A DNA stretch of 64,000 nt from Chimonanthus salicifolius (taxonomy: Eukaryota > Streptophyta > Magnoliopsida > Laurales > Calycanthaceae): positions 6,220,207 through 6,284,206 of the forward strand of contig CM023536.1 in NCBI GenBank assembly GCA_013350335.1. The letters are read 5' to 3'. Positions 1 through 12,600 of the stretch are shown in pieces. The notes below the pieces were generated by a model that saw nothing but the letters and a program-made list of their open reading frames with translations, made no database searches and was not told where the DNA came from. How positions within the stretch are numbered: position 1 is the stretch's first letter; every line of letters begins with the position of its first letter. Position numbers and translations under genes: made by a program.

Positions 1-2023
1 CCCATCCAGCCAGCACTTCCAAGCCTACCTTGGTATATCAATGCGGCCACCCAAACATCAGCTGCCAAAACACGCCCCTATCACCTCTGCCTCTTGTCCA
101 GATCCACCCCATCCGTGCTGAGTAAGACCTTCCTATCGCCCTTCGCAAAGGTAAGCGTACCTGTACTCTTCATCCCCTTGCACATTTTGCTTCCTATCAT
201 GCTGTTTTTCCTTCCTATTACAACTTCCTCACAACACTGGACAATGTTAAGATTCCCAAGCAAGTTGACACTGCTTTTTGGGACCCCTCTTGGAAGGCAT
301 CCATGGCTGAAGAATTAGCGGCACTAGAACAAAATCATACTTGGGATATGGTGCCTCTTCCTCCAGGAAAGACCCCAGTTGACTACAAATGGGTCTTTGC
401 CTTGAAGCATAATCTCGACGGGTCCATTGCTCGCTATAAGCTCAGTTGGTTGCCAAAGGATTCACACAGACGTAAGGAGTGGACTATAAGGAGACCTTCT
501 CCCCTCTGGCCAAGATTACTTCTGTTCGCATTTTGATCTCTCTTGCCACCACCAATGTCTGGCCGCTTCATCAGTTGGATGTGAAGAATGCCTTCCTTCA
601 TGGTGATTTACAGGATGCAGTTTATATGCTCCCTCCTCCGGGGTTTGTCAGACAGGGAGAGCCTCATTCAGTATGTCGACTCCGCAAAGCACCTTATGGC
701 CTCGAGCAATCCCCATGGGCTTGGTTTGAGAAGTTCAGCAGTGCCCTATTGCCTCATGGTTTCTCTCGCTGCCAGATGGATCACTCTATTTTTATCTATC
801 GCCGTCTTGCTGTGGTCATGATTTTAGTTGTTTATGTGGATGATATTGTTCTCACTGGTAATGTTGCCACCTTCATCTCTACATTCAAAGAATATCTTCA
901 CCGTGCCATTGCAATTAAAGGTCTTAGGCCATTGCATTACTTTCTTGGTATTGAGGTTGCCCGCTCTTCTCAGGGACTTACACTATCGCAGCGCAAGTAT
1001 GTTCTTGATCTCCTCCATGATGCTGGTTACTCTGGCTGCAAACCTACTGACACCCCACTTGATACAAATACCAAGCTCTCTGTTTCCGATGGAACTCTTC
1101 TGGATTCTCCTACTTTTTACTAGAAGTTAGTCGGGAAATTGATTTACCTCACTATCACCTGGCCTGATTTACCATATGCTGTTGGTGTAGTCAGCCAATT
1201 CATATAGGCTCCCCGAGATACCCATCTTCATGCTGTCTTCCAGACCATCCATTATATTAAATCTCATCCAGGACGGGGATTATTCTATGCCAGACAAACT
1301 TCACTACCAGTTCGTGGTTACTCTGATGCTGATTGGGTTGGCTCTCCTGATGACAGACGTTCTACCATGGGTTATTGCGTCTTATTGGGCTCCCATTTGG
1401 TCAGCTGGCGTAGCAAGAAGCAGTCTGCCGTTGCTCGTTCTAAGTGCTGAAGCTGAGTATCGTGCCATAGCCAACACAACAGCTGAACTCCTTTGGATCC
1501 GACAGTTTCTTACAGAATTGAGCTTCGCTCTTGATGATCCCCTTATTATGTTTTGTGATAATCAAGTGGCCATCAACATTGCTTCCAATCCGGTCTTCCA
1601 TGAGAGGACCAAACACATTGAGGTTGATTGCCACTTTCTTCGCCAACATATTTCTGAAGGCCGGCTTGTCACTCATCATCTGAAGTCCTCTGATCAACTT
1701 GCCAACATTTTCACTAAGTCGGTTCCTCGAGCTCAACTTGATTCCGTTATTAACAAGTTGAGATTACTGGATATTTTCAAACCAGCTTGAGAGGGAGTGT
1801 TTACAATGTCAAGTTCAATGTATTTACATAGTCAACTTGTAGTTATTGTTTTTCCTTTTTTGCCAACATAATTGACTCCCTTTTTACTATTTAATCATGT
1901 ACAAATCTATAGGTTAAAACATAGTGAATACATTTTAAGAGAAGAGAAGAATTTATCCTTCTCCTTCGATCTTTTCTCCATCAATTTTTTTCTTGTTCCC
2001 TTATTTTATTCTATTATTCAACA
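1..2023 (+). mobile_element. Ty1/copia retrotransposon, 5'-truncated by window, with 3' LTR
   Basis: Copia pol remnant on the plus strand followed by the polypurine tract GAGAGGGAG and a likely 3' LTR at about 1798-2023 (TGTTTACAATG to TTCAACA). The 5' LTR, gag and integrase are not visible in the window. The LTR end is a best guess because the other copy is missing. Confidence 0.85.
230..1789 (+). pseudogene. copia pol remnant: reverse transcriptase and RNase H
   Basis: RT begins near 303 (MAEELAALEQNHTWDMVPLP), shifts frame near 480, and continues as LDVKNAFLHGDL and YVDDIVLTG, the catalytic Asp pair at about 838-843. An in-frame stop lies at 1121, where the family has a Tyr-Arg pair, and a second near 1205. 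Another frame change occurs near 1290. RNase H shows EAEYRAIANTTAELLW and CDNQVAINIASNPVFHERTK, ending just before the polypurine tract. Not translatable as one protein. Confidence 0.88.
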
Positions 2024-2054
2024 CTCTCCGCCCCACAATCCAATTATGAGGTAA

Positions 2055-2345
2055 AATTTCATTTAGAAGATTTGCCTCCACACCAATTCCAATCAAGTTA
2101 CTCTTTCTTCTAAGACCTAAGAGAAGCTCGAAGCACCTCAAAATGGCTTTGTATCACATTAATTCTTCCTTGGAAGCATAAAAAGAAGTATCATCCGCAA
2201 ATTGTGAGTGAGTCCTGTCAACCCATCTTCTGACGTTGGGAAACCTACAACAATATCCAACTCTCTTGCCTTCTCCACCAACCTATCTAAACCTTCTCCA
2301 ACATAGTAAAAATAAAAGGGGAGAGAGGATCACCTTGTGTCATAA
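2055..2345 (-). pseudogene. LINE reverse transcriptase fragment
   Basis: The reverse complement reads through SQFADDT, the LINE catalytic box, and resembles the stretch at 56380-56620 in this window. Short and broken. Confidence 0.6.
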
Positions 2346-2378
2346 CCTTGTTTCGACTAAGGGGAGGGTGCATGTGGG

Positions 2379-2421
2379 AGAAAAAATAGCCAGGTAGGCG
2401 CTACTTGTCCCACATCGCCTA
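2379..2421 (-). repeat. TRIM LTR scrap
   Basis: Matches the 5' half of the long-type TRIM LTR (GAGAAAAAATAGCCAGGTAG and GTCCCACATCGCCTA) seen intact at 32525-33208. No ends or target duplication remain; strand is uncertain. Confidence 0.5.
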
Positions 2422-2428
2422 CGGTAGG

Positions 2429-2957
2429 ACATCTATAGTCTTCTTTGAACCAAAAGGCCAGAAGGATTCAAATGAGGTAGAACTTATCAGTATTAGGAGA
2501 GCCCTATCCATTTGGTCTCACATAGGGAGGGAGAAATTAATTGTAGAAGGGGATTCTACAAATGCAATAAAGTGGGCGTCTGGGCTCAAAAGGCCCCCAG
2601 GGAAATTGATCACAATAGTGAGGGAGATCAAGACGTTATGTTCAGGAAGAGAGGTCTCTTTGGCCTGCGGTCCTGAGATTGGCAAATGGGGTGGCTGACT
2701 TCTTCGCCAAAAATGGGGTGGACTACTATGACTGGAGTGTTTCACATTTGACACCTCTCAGGAGGAGTTTTTTCATTTATTTCATAGGCGCTTTTTGATT
2801 TTTTTTTTTTTTGGCGTTTTGCGACATGATGTCTCTTTCTTTTTTGTTTGGCATCCCTTGGGTCATGCCTCTTTGACACATTGATGCCTCATGTATATTT
2901 TTTCTTTTTAATATAATTCATTCTATTTGTTACCACTCAAAAAAAAAAAAAAAAAAC
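2429..2957 (+). mobile_element. LINE 3' end: RNase H domain and poly-A tail
   Basis: RNase H-like domain typical of plant L1 ORF2 (KDSNEVELISIRRALSIW, then LIVEGDSTNAIKWASG and LITIVREIKTLCSGREVSL). It is followed by a T-rich 3' UTR ending TTGTTACCACTC and a long A run at about 2939-2957. 5'-truncated. Confidence 0.8.
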
Positions 2958-3236
2958 AAAATAAATAGGTGGGATATGCACAAATCTTCTTCCATTTCAC
3001 CATATATCTAAACTTTTGCATATACAACATTAACAAGACCTACTGTTGCCTACTGTAACTGAATGCTACCTATTAATGTTTTAATCTCCTGGAAAGACAA
3101 ATAAACCTCTTCATCATTGCATAATATAAGTGAGAATGAAGTCTCAGTTACTATGTTGTTAATTGACTAGCTGAAAGCAAGCCAAGGTTTTAAGGAGTAT
3201 TAAGTTGATGACCTAATTAGGTGTTGGGATGCTTGT

Positions 3237-3460
3237 TTGAGGGGTGGCAAAAGGAAGAAGCACATTTTCCAAAAGTTGGAGGTTCCACATGAAGCATGGA
3301 TAAAATTTAATGTGAATGTAGCGACAAGTGTTAAACAGATTCCTGCAGGTATAAGGGTAGTGCTTCATGATTATTTGGAGAATATTACGATATTTTTTCC
3401 TGAGTTCAAATGGGTTGAAAGGTACTAGTGAGGCTGAATTATTAGTTGCAAGGAATTTGA
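3237..3460 (+). pseudogene. LINE RNase H N-terminal fragment
   Basis: Reads PHEAWIKFNVNVATSVKQIP and AGIRVVLHDY, matching the start of the LINE RNase H domain ([10 protein letters not shown] type), then [13 protein letters not shown] after a frame change. It lies 15 bp outside the exon r donor. Confidence 0.65.
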
Positions 3461-3474
3461 TCAAAGAAACATAC

Positions 3475-3621
3475 CTCCACAGCTAAGTAACAGATTGAGG
3501 CACCCGTTACATTCCAACCAAGAATTCCATCCCCAGCTCCAAGTTTCATTCCTTGGTGTCTAAGGGCAAGAGATGCAAGTCCATCCGCAAAGCAAAATCC
3601 AGGTGATAATCTGAAGAAGTT
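3475..3621 (-). CDS. ABCA1: ABCA1 exon r (last exon visible)
   Basis: A 147-nt exon, [20 protein letters not shown], then [15 protein letters not shown]. It ends in phase 0 at donor GTATGT. Sequence to position 1 contains no further exon, so the exons for the last helix and NBD2 lie outside the window. A LINE fragment starts only about 15 bp past this donor. Confidence 0.92.
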
Positions 3622-6600
3622 CTGGTACAAAGCAAAAGAAACTGTTAGGAAATGATAAAAAGCAAGAAGAGTTGAGAATAGGGTTGAGTTCTTTTGTGGA
3701 AGAGGGCGAGAGTGAGAGCGAGAGAGAGAATTTTTTTATCTATATATTTGCTTCCACAGGGCACTGGAGGGAATCTAACAAAATTAGTTAGATTTGTTCA
3801 TATCTATAACGACCCGTCCCACTAGCACAATATTGTCTACTTTGGGCCCACAACACGAGTCCGCACGGCTTTGCATTGGCAAGCCAACCCAATGTTGCTC
3901 CCAAATGGCCTTATGCTAGAAGGAGGAGGGATTTCAACTTATATCCCACAGAACAACTCTCCTCATAAGCAATGTGGGACAAGTAACGCCCAACCTGGCT
4001 ACTTTTTCTCTCCCATCAATGTTTACACAAAGACGGGGTATTACAATATCTTTTAGAAAGTAAAACATGTCCTTAATATTTTGTAAGTATATAATCTTAC
4101 TATATATTGCAAGATATTGTTTTACCAAATATATTATCTGCAGATACATCAGCAGACTGAGGCTGTTGATAATGAAGGTACCACAATTCAGGTGTTGATT
4201 TCAGGGCTTGAAGATGTATTATATAAAAACATCAACCAAAAACTTTACTCAAACATAATAAGAAATTTACAGAAGTCCCAGTACAATATTCAACAAATAT
4301 ACAAAATGTGAACGACATCTATGGTTACCGAGACCTTGAGAAAAGAATTTGCACTTTTAGTTGCTTGTACAAGTCCCATGATGAATGAAACAACCATTAG
4401 AATAAGCCCAGTAAGAAAGTTCACCAAGAGAACCACATTCTGCACTAATAAATGGAAAGATTAGCAACTTAAACAAACCAATTAACATATAAAAAAATGC
4501 AGGATATTAGAATGAATTGAGAGAAAAACAGAGCTGTACCTGTGCAATTGTGTGGTCAGAAAAGAAAAATGTGAGGCAATATGTTGATGCCGCAACTGCT
4601 AATCCATATTCGAAAAACATGAAGACTGTTGGTAGAATACAACCACTCCCAACGAATTGATCTAGACCTACACACCATAATATGATTGTCTAAAAATCAC
4701 ATGCAGAAGATCAAGTTGAATATTACCCAATGGGCCTTGGCTTTAATACCCTTTACTGGGTTTTCAGTTTGGGATTTTAATGGAAATTGGGTATCAATTC
4801 CGTGGGATTTGTTTCCTGATAATGTGACTGCTGTTTTTTATTTTTTTTGCCAGCCCAATTTATGACACTGCTGGTGTTCCCCTATGTACTTCGATTTTAC
4901 AATCAATAAAATTTTTGTTTCCTCTAGTTTTTTTTCCCAAAAAAGGCTTTAAATTGTAAAATGGATCTAATTATCATAGTGATTTGGACACACAAATTTT
5001 GGGGCACTAAGAATGAAAGTGGCAGTGGCTATGATGATGACGAATGATAAGAAGAAACAAAAGAATATGATCTAAGAAAGTCATGAAGTTCACTTACATA
5101 CCAAAAATGTAAAATAGAATTATTGCAAATGATGTTGGAAATAGAAAGCTGATGAAGTCCCATATGTATGTGGAGAACCAATATGACAATATAGACACCT
5201 GAGTAAGGATGCAACCACCATCACATCAGATAAATAGAATAGATATTAAAGTAGATTCCAAAAGTAAAATGAGAAATCGTGAGTGAACTAGAAATGTATA
5301 TGCATACCCCACTGATTAGCTGTTGGTGTTTTGCTTTGACTTCACGCTCCTACATATATTAGAAAAATGCTAGCACCATTATATCAGCTTTACCATGCCA
5401 TGTTATTTCAATATCAATAAATTCAAAATGAGAAAAATTATATGCACCTTGCAAAATCATGTCTCTTAGAACATTAGCTGAACTTCTCTAAAACTCAGAA
5501 AGAAACACAGAACTCTAAAAACAATGATATTTTATACATTTTTACACCATGTGCACTCCCCAAACAGTGCATAAAATTTTCAACATTTACCATGATTCTT
5601 AAAATATTCTGAAATTTAAATACATACACTTCGCGCCCCACCTATTTCTTCAACTATTTGAAGCCCCATTCAGTCCCTTCATCAATTCTTGGACCCACTC
5701 TTAACATCATTATGAGCTGATGGACGCATATACCCCTTGTACATCATTTTGCATCTCAATTGATACAATAGCCTTGACCAGGAACAACATCCACATGAAT
5801 TGAAAGATTACAGGTGGCAGGGACTAGGATAATGGGCAAACATTTAAAGATTGGATTGAGGGAGTAAAGAACATGATAGAGTGATGAAATATCAATTGAC
5901 AGAGGATATGGTATTTGATAGGGAAGAATGGAAAGCAGAACTCAAAAAGGATGCTTCCAAGTAGATGGGAATGTAGCTGCTACGGATTATGAATCGGTAC
6001 ATTGGCTATCAGAGTACACAGACCCAGTAGGCACTAAGCCCAATTCGTCAACTCTAAAGGATTTCAGAATCACGACCAAATAATGGAGCCTAAAGCACAG
6101 TTTTTGTTCCAAGGCTAGTCACATTAATTATGTTCAGAGTCATAGTATATCAAAGATTCTTAGCAAGAGTATTTTCTTAGAACTCACATCATTAGTGGTA
6201 TATTTTAGAGATTTTTTTCATAAGAAATATATATCTATATATCTAGATCAGAGCTAAAAGCTTTGTTTGGACTGGTGATGTTATCTGCTACTAGGTTTGA
6301 AGGCTAATTCCTAAATTTTTACATTTTCATCTTTTAGATGTGCATGTTAGTTTTGTGACATTAATTGGCTGCATTGGTGTTTCTAAGATATTAAAGAAAA
6401 ACACATAATTAAGATTCATGTGATTTGACTATAATTTGGTGTTGAGGAATTTGTTGTTATTGGATAACATGTGTTTGGCTTGATTGATATCCATGTAGTC
6501 AGTGGGTAGATATTTCCTTTGAATTGGTAATGAAGAAGATTTTATTAATAAAATAAGAAAAGGTACAATAAAAGAGAGAAAAAAACCAGGGACTAAAAGG

Positions 6601-9600
6601 ATTAGACCCTGACAATACAGAAAAGGAAGCAACATAGAAAAACGAAATACATCAAAACAGCATAAAACATCCAATGTGTATGCCTGAAGCAGAACAATAA
6701 GATCTATCCTCTTTAGAGCTTGAAAACGCCCGCAACTGAGCCGTCGACTCCATTTTTTTGCAAAATTGTCCACCACCTCATTTGTTGAAAGACTAATCTC
6801 AGCAAAGGACACCTCAAGACCTGAGGCCATATCCCTAATTTCCCTAATAATGGTTATCATCTTCCACAGGGGACGCTTCAGCCTCTAGCCCATTTAATGA
6901 CATTTGCTGAATCTCCCTCAATAACTAGCTTACCACCCCCATAATCCACCCAGATACTCGAAGCTCGCCTAATGCTAAACAGTTCAGCCTCATCCGAGTC
7001 CCTTATCTCCACCGACTTTGGAAAAACCAAGGTAGAATGACCTACATGATTTCTAAGGACACCCCCAATCCCTGCCGGTCCCAGTTTACCCATAGATGCC
7101 CCGTCCATGTTAAATTTCATTTCACCACACTGAGGAGGGGACTACTCTGTTAGTTTCTTATGCCTCCGACGCACACCACTCATACAACCTTCCCATGAAG
7201 CTACGAGATCACAAGCTTTAAGGTCCTTGAACTCTTTATTCGAAAGGAGCCAAACTCTCCATCTAGTCTTTTGAAACAATTCACTCACCTCTGTGTACTT
7301 ACCCCCAAAAACTCTTGAATTTCTTTCTTTCCAAATGGTCCATGAGACAACGACTAGAATTGTATTCCACGCCAGCCTCCTCCTATAGTTAAGATTAGGG
7401 AGACATCCACGAACCAAGCTAGACCATCCCAAGTATCCGGGAGAACCCAAATACGCCCATAAGATTGAGAAAATTACCCCATAAGACCCAAACACAGGGG
7501 CAAGAGACAGAGATGGCCAATAGTTTCATCTACGAGTCCACAGAGTGGGCAGCCTAGGTCCGCCCAAAACCCAACAGGCCCTTTCTCCTAAATCAGTGGG
7601 TGGATATTTATGTTCTATATGCTTTTACACTTGAAGTTTAAGTCCAAAGGTAATATAGACATTATTGCATGCCAACAACCATCATGACTTGTTGGCCTGT
7701 ATGATCTGGCCAACTTGTAGTAAAGCCCATCATTCAAATTTGTTCAAAGGCCCAGACATGATCCTTTTCTCTGCATTATCAATGGCAGCAGAAGGGCTAA
7801 CTGAATCCCGAGAGCTATTATTTAAGACAATTATTTTCAAACATGTGGGGAAAGGAGACAAAACACTTTTTTGGATGGACCTTTGGGTTGGAATTAAATT
7901 CCAAGCTATCCTCACTCTACCCCTAAAGCCCTACACCACCAAGATGAGAGGATATCAACAATGGAGTCACCTAAAACCCTAGCGCAGCACATGAAGTCCT
8001 AGAACCTATTCTATAGAGCTCTAGACAAAGGGCAACGACCGCAATTTCCATCTCCACACCACATAGGACACACCCCTGGCCACAGAAGAATAGAAAGATT
8101 GAACTTTTGATGGATATTTACTCTTCTAGATAATCTCTAAATGAGGTGGTGTTACGACTCCCCTGTGCAAAGATCTTATGCCTATTTTCAGTGAATACTC
8201 TCCCGAAGGATCCCCATACCAGATTCTGATGTCGTCGTCCTCTCTAATCACTTTAGCCTCATTGAGAATCTCCAAAAGTTCAATGTACAAGTCCGATTAA
8301 CTTTTCCCCAAGGCTCCTCTAAAGGAAATCGGCCACACAATAGATTCTCCTAACACCTCATAATTATCAGTGACCTTAGAAGGTTTAGTTACTGTTAGCC
8401 TAAAAAGAATGGGGAGACTACCTTTAAGAACTACATCACCTAACCATCTATCTTCTGAAAACAATCAGAGGCAGCTAAGATAAGCAAGTAGAAATGGCAA
8501 AATAACATTTAGGAGGACAGATAAAGGACATCATTTTTGGCAACATTAGAGGAGAGAGGGACAAGTGATTGTGGTGAAAAAGACATGATAGAAGCAGCTT
8601 TTGATTTTGCAGTTGCTTTAGACCTTATAATAGCGACTCCATGAAGAGCACCTTGAGACATTTAAGAGTGGATTACTAAGACAAACAAATGCTCTCTCCA
8701 AAGTAGACAAAAATATACTACTTTTTGCTAAGATGTAGAGAATGTTTAATCTGTAAGTATTGTAGTCATTCAAGGAGAAAAATTTAATAGGAACATCTGT
8801 CGCTTTATCATTACAAGGCAAACTCTACCAAAGTATTACAATTCCCTTAGTGCTTCTTATGGTTATGGGAATTAAACAAATATCAGTTAATAGATAGGAA
8901 AATCTTATTACAAGTTACAATTTGAGTTTTTACTCACCTAATAAATATGTGCTACTACTATACATGATGAAGAATTTGAGATAATGTTCTGGAAGAAAGA
9001 ACTATCCTTAGCATTAGGTGAGCTTTGACCCTTTGGAAAGTTCATGGTCACGGACCACTTGTAATTGAAGCGGACTTGGCAAACACAATGAAGTGGACCA
9101 CGGGTCATAAGCGACCTCCCTAGAGGATAATCACCATTGCAAGGGAAATTAGGGCCTAACTGCAGGAATGGATGTCTCTTTTGCTCACGTCAGCCGTTCT
9201 GCTAATGGTGTGACAGATTTCCTTGCCAAAAACGGAATCAACAACAGGACTCAGGGCATCTTCTGTATTTAAGATTTGGGGACGGGCTTTTTGTCTTTGT
9301 TGAATTTTGTTTCCTTTAACTGTATTGGTGGTCTAACCCTTTTAGACCTCCTTTTGTTTTCTTTTTGTTTTCTTGTAACATTTCCCTCTTTTAATGAAAT
9401 TCTTTTGTTACCTCACAAAAAAAGAAAAAGAAAAGAAAGAACTATACATCCGCTGGCAATTGAATGACATTTTTTCTGTCTATTGTATTTATTCTATATT
9501 TAGTTTTTTTAAACAAGTCAAAAGTATGAAACCCATTTAAGTCACTGAATTGACACTCCAAAGTCAATTTCAACAAAGTAAACAAGCTCCCAGTATTTCA

Positions 9601-12600
9601 ATAACTTGCACTAAAAAAAAGGTGGAATGTTCTCAAGTACTATTAGAATACAGAAATCGTCGATTGCACGATGCAAAGAAACAATAAAAGTACTAATGTT
9701 TAGGAAAATGAACACAATTGCAATATAAAATATTGTGCCTTGAAAGTCATGGACAACAATCACATGGACTATAAGGATAAACCATTAAGGGTATTACCGC
9801 TCAAAAAAAAAAAAATATTAAGGTATTGATATTAAAAGCTTCATCATACATAGAGAGGTAAATGGGGAAAGAAAGACTCACCTTGACAATTGCAACAGCA
9901 AAGGATGCAGGGATGAAGGAGAATGCAATATTAACAATAATTGCAGCAGAAAATGCATCCAGATCCTACAACAAGAAAATCAGGAAAAATAGACAAATAT
10001 TTATTCTTAACCTAAATAATTTAAAATTACTCAGACTAGTGAACCATGTTGGCTCCTGCATCAGTTCTGCCCAGTATATTTCTTTTATACTGCATTTTCT
10101 TCTAACTCTTCATTCATTGTAATATAATTTTCATCTTGACTGCCTTAAAGAAAAAGAAAGACTTCGATAGATCAAGTCGATCCTTAGGAGCTTGGTCGTT
10201 CTTATTCTAAGTCTGGATTCTAGAAGAGCCTCTATCCATGTCAGTTGGCTTTATTAACATAGATAGAATATTATATTCAGTTTAATCAATTTCTCATGAA
10301 CTAGAAATATAATATGGGACAACATGCATCACTTCTTAAGATATAAAAATCCAGCACAATAAGAAGGTAGCGTACATGATGCTGTGAATGCTGAGATCTT
10401 GTCATTGGCAATGGGTGATTGCGAGTTTGAATCTTCATACTTTCATTATTAGTTGCGCGCCTCAAAATTGCACTATTCATCAAATTAATGTATGTTGGAG
10501 CTGCATGCTGACAAGTACTGTTGTGAAGCACAGTGTATCCTAAGCTTCCATCATCATTCTGATCATCCATTACAATTGCACCGTACCTTCAAATGAAGCA
10601 TAAAATCAAACCCAGAAAATAATAGAGAACATCAACGAAAGCCGACCCTAGATAGATGGGGTACAGGCTTCTGCTGATGATTATCAATGAAGGATTTCTC
10701 AATAATATCAAATATGCATTTGCAAGAATAAAACCTATTACACTATCTTCACAATGCAAATTATTTTAGAACTGCCACAAGTGTTACCTTCAGAAACAAA
10801 GGGTCAACATACAAACAGAAAAATGGGATAAAAAGTGATGCCTTTTCCCCTTGTGAAAAAAGTATCACCTAGAGTAACAAAGAAATTTCTTTTTTATTGA
10901 AGCTAACACATGAACATGTTCATTTAACTTCTATACCTTCTCAAAATCAATGTAATTAAAAGGTGATAAGGCCGAACTATATGAGTTACACTTAATGTTA
11001 TGGATGTCAAAAACAGGAAGAAGCTAGTTCAAAACAAGGTCCCGAAGTGGAAAACCTATGCCTGATGCAAAAACCAGGAGTACAGTGATGTATGCAATTA
11101 TTGACATACTGACTGAGCAATTAATGATCCAAAACTATAATTGAGGTCTGAAGAAGGCTCCACAGTTCTGAAAATAAATTAACCTAATCTTGAGTCTTAC
11201 ACTCTAATTTCCTGAGATGAATTTCAGGAACCATTATTGTTAAAATTGGAAATTCTTGTAGATGAATGGAATGCACGATTTCTTGTTTAAATAGAATGAG
11301 ATGGAAGTAATTATCTCATTTTGTAATGCCTTTTGACTTACAAAAGCTAATAAATAAAGAAGAATTCATCCTCCAAGACTGGATTTAAGAAGACCAACTA
11401 ATTTTTCCAGTGACATAGAAAACAGTTGATTTCAAAGGATTACAAAATCATTCTACAGGAGTCTTAAAACTTAGAGCAAGTGTAGGGAAGCTTCGCATCT
11501 ATCACGGGCTAGCCCCAAATGAGTAGGTGGGATTTGTGGATGACTACATGGATAGAAGGACTTTGGGTGAATTTCCCATCCAAGTATTTTAGCTTTGTAA
11601 GATGAATAAAAAAAAATCAGTAGATTTTATTAATTAAATTTCAAGGTCTAAAGTCAAAAGGCTAGGATTATCATGTGAGGGTGAAATTTTAATCACTCAT
11701 TGTCCATGCCATTTTTTATGAGGATAGTCTCGATAATTATAATAAAAAACATTTAAAAAGAGTGGATCCAATATCGAGATATACCCAAACCCACAGTTGA
11801 ATTAAGGACGTGCCACAGTTTTGCTATAGTTCTCTCTACAATATTTACTAGAGTACTGCTATAATAATTGCTATTATAGCTGCTACATTAACCTGTTACA
11901 ATAATTCATTACGGTGCCCACGACAATGTCTTGCTACATGATGTGGTATGAAGCATGTGTTCTAGAATATGTATTTTATTCATTTATAGAAAGGAGTGCA
12001 TAAATTAGTTTAATAGCGAGGATTACAGTATCTCCTACACTTGACCTTCCGCTTTTGTTGAATGTCATTGTCTATATAATTCTACTTTTGCAACCTTATG
12101 TATATATGAATGAGACATTATATTCCTTCAGAAAAATGTCACTGTCTCCTATCATTTTCATTCTTTATTTTATCTATTTTCTCAAATAACATAGTATCAA
12201 CCAGAAGACATTTTTTTTTACTACTGGGTTATTAAGTTTCGGTGACCACAGCCAGCTTTGCTGATGCAATCCCAAGCTTAAGATCTCTTATTTGGATGTT
12301 GTCTCTGAATTTGTCTGCAGTACAAGGGCAGCCTGTACAATTTAGTTTTATTTTCTGCAATACATATTTTCTCACTTTTAGATCTGATTCGTTGTTCGGA
12401 TTTCATCCTCAAATCCCACCACCCCTGTGTCAGTTTTCAACCTAGAGTGCATTAATCTGGTTGCCTTTTGGTTTCGGATTTTGGTGGGCCCACAAGTTTT
12501 GTTCTTCGAATCAGATCTAAGGACGTCACTGTAGAACAGGGGGTCTTTCTTCTTCTTCTTTTGAACAGTTATGAAATTTTATTAAAAATAAAAATAAAAC

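Noticed and set aside
3237..3428. Next ABCA1 exon after exon r on the minus strand
   Set aside because: I searched 1-3470 on the minus strand for the expected last helix and NBD2 motifs and found none; the plus-strand signal there is LINE RNase H.
4690..4940. Possible retroelement 3' end between exons o and p (AATAAAATTTTTG and T runs)
   Set aside because: No coding similarity, defined end or target duplication, so I cannot separate it from ordinary intron sequence.
9862..10122. Plus-strand ORF starting [20 protein letters not shown]
   Set aside because: Antisense of ABCA1 exon m and its flanking intron.
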